Below, one piece after another: positions 62,945 through 64,000 of a stretch of DNA of 64,000 bases (within the stretch, counting starts at the first letter, position 1; every line of letters starts with the position of its first letter). The position numbers and the translations under genes were made by a program. The stretch is from Amorphophallus konjac (lineage: Eukaryota; Streptophyta; Magnoliopsida; Alismatales; Araceae), in assembly GCA_022559845.1 (NCBI GenBank), contig CM040118.1, positions 441,438,053 through 441,502,052 of the forward strand, read 5' to 3'. Below the pieces are notes generated by a model. It was given only the letters and a program-made list of their open reading frames with translations. It ran no database searches and was not told where the DNA came from.

Positions 62945-64000
62945 ACAATGTCATGAAGGGCCATGCTACCTCTATTCTAAATTGAAGCAAAAAGGCAAGG
63001 TACACTGAGTAACTAGGGGTGATGGTGTCTAATCAACGTGCACTCCCACGTCAAAAGGTACATGCTTCACTTGACTGCTCGTAAAAGCAATAACCGTTGG
63101 TATTCGATAATGATTTCAAAATGAAAAATTTGAATATGTAGTGCTCATGAATAAAATCAGAAACGTCTAAGTGTTTAACCTAAATACTTCTTTTGTGGCT
63201 TTCAAAAGGGCTTTTGGAATTGAATGAGTAGGATGAAAAGAGGTTAATTTGGTCTATATATGTATCTCGGGTTCATTTCTATTAATGTTGAATGCAGATA
63301 TTTTCAAAATGCTATTTTTTTAGAAACTCAGAATTCATCAGTTTTAAACCAACCTGAATATAAGGGCTTTATCATTTGATTTCTATAACTAAAGAATCTA
63401 AAAAATCTTTAACTCTACATTTATGAACTTGGCTTAGGATGAAGAACATCCATCTTATCATCTCTTGGATCTGTGCCTCAAAAAATTCCAAGTGTCGACT
63501 CCTTGCGTCCAGACTTCTATCTGGTTGGCTTTTGTCCTTAAGATAATTTGGCCTCTTAATGCTCTTGCTCATATGCTATCTACTTTCTCTGAACAATCTA
63601 CATAGACTCTCCTAGCTGCCATGAAAGCATCACCACTCTCAACAATTGTCATCATCTCAACAGTTGGTTTACATTTTCCTTCCTCCATGCATTTCATAGA
63701 AAACCTTAAAAATCTAAAAATCAGAAAACCAAAATTTTTGAAAAACCTAAAAACCAAATCTATTTTATGGATGCAAAATTGCTATCTGATTGCATCTTCC
63801 TGCTGATCAATGGCCTGCATATATTTGTCCCTCATGTTTCAGCCTGTGTTGCCTAGCAATGACTTCATGGCCTCCAATGTCACCTTGTGTGAACTGTTCA
63901 TGCCAAGCTAAGGGACCTAACAATTGGTATCATGGTCTTTAGAACCATGCTTGTATTAACAGGGAGCCCAACAATCTGCTCCTACATTTGGCTGCTCTAG
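62945..64000 (+). other. Element A resumes; right edge of window
   Basis: The sequence continues A after element C. It holds the second RNA motif of A (63004-63058), then AT-rich DNA. At 63370-63760 two short minus-strand frames with coiled-coil character (FFEAQIQEMIRWMFF, CMEEGKCKP) are not identified. At 63904-63930 CTAACA followed by TTGGTATCATGG looks like an LTR end with a poor iMet primer site, so another element may start here; the C run expected before a Sirevirus LTR end is missing. Confidence 0.4.
63004..63058 (+). ncRNA. Putative structured RNA motif, copy 2 of A
   Basis: CTGAGTAAC opening. Outer stem GGGGTG (63016-63021) with CACTCC (63041-63046); inner stem GTGT (63025-63028) with ACGT (63036-63039) using G-U pairs, tail CGTCAAAAGG. 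With element C removed it follows copy 1 by about 197 nt. Confidence 0.6.

Larger units (their letters stand above)
4700..64000 (+). mobile_element. Element A: Sirevirus-like Ty1/copia element without pol, partial (runs off window)
   Basis: The outermost element is recognised by its 5' LTR ending in CAACA (7150), an iMet primer site 2 bp later, a Sirevirus-type gag pseudogene, and a post-gag region homologous to that of element B. Its sequence is split by B (9059-20436), a CACTA MITE (20696-21291) and element C (23076-62939). Taking these out rejoins A at catac, gca and ggaga. No protease, integrase or reverse transcriptase sequence is seen between gag and the post-gag motifs, so A looks pol-less like B. 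Its 3' LTR is not in the window. Confidence 0.75.

Overview
The window is plant nuclear DNA from a repeat-dense region. The evidence is plant Ty1/copia Sirevirus and Ty3/gypsy elements with iMet and Asp tRNA primer sites, a CACTA-type foldback element and a plant-mobile-domain gene with short introns. No ordinary host gene is convincingly present, and the species cannot be read from the sequence. Almost all of the window is one nested stack of LTR retrotransposons, resolved here from LTR pairs, primer sites, polypurine tracts and target-site duplications (TSDs).

Layout. Positions 1-4699 hold LTR-derived non-coding DNA and the truncated start of a pyrimidine/proline-rich transcription unit. 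Element A, a Sirevirus-like element, begins at 4700 (5' LTR 4700-7150) and runs off the right edge. Three things have landed in A: element B (9059-20436, TSD catac, a second Sirevirus-like element inside A's gag), a CACTA foldback MITE (20696-21291, TSD gca), and element C (23076-62939, minus strand, TSD ggaga, a large non-coding element with 3.5 kb LTRs). Inside C's right LTR sit element D (30329-53626, TSD gggtt, a Sirevirus with gag, pol and an envelope-like ORF) and element F (53718-61069, minus strand, a Ty3/gypsy gag element with most of pol missing). Inside D's envelope-like ORF sits element E (40222-51688, TSD gaaca, an Athila/Tat-type Ty3/gypsy element). Removing the insertions rejoins each host sequence, which is the main proof of the nesting A > C > D > E.

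Coding capacity. Only D keeps protease, integrase, reverse transcriptase and RNase H, interrupted by two in-frame stops. A and B have gag but no pol in the place where D has it; B also has an envelope-like ORF. E has gag but no pol, and carries on the opposite strand a seven-exon plant-mobile-domain gene of about 665 codons with its own TATA box. F has gag followed directly by a piece resembling the end of integrase. Most elements here would therefore depend on enzymes made elsewhere.

Most notable signals: (1) a small RNA motif with two covarying stems, found seven times in A, B, D and E, so in both Copia and Gypsy elements; (2) paired GTCGAC palindromes spaced 22 bp (sometimes 20-21) in the LTRs of A and D and again inside gag and downstream of pol; (3) the intact-frame, intron-containing antisense gene in E, with one damaged splice donor; (4) two conserved adjacent hairpins in all Sirevirus LTRs of the window.
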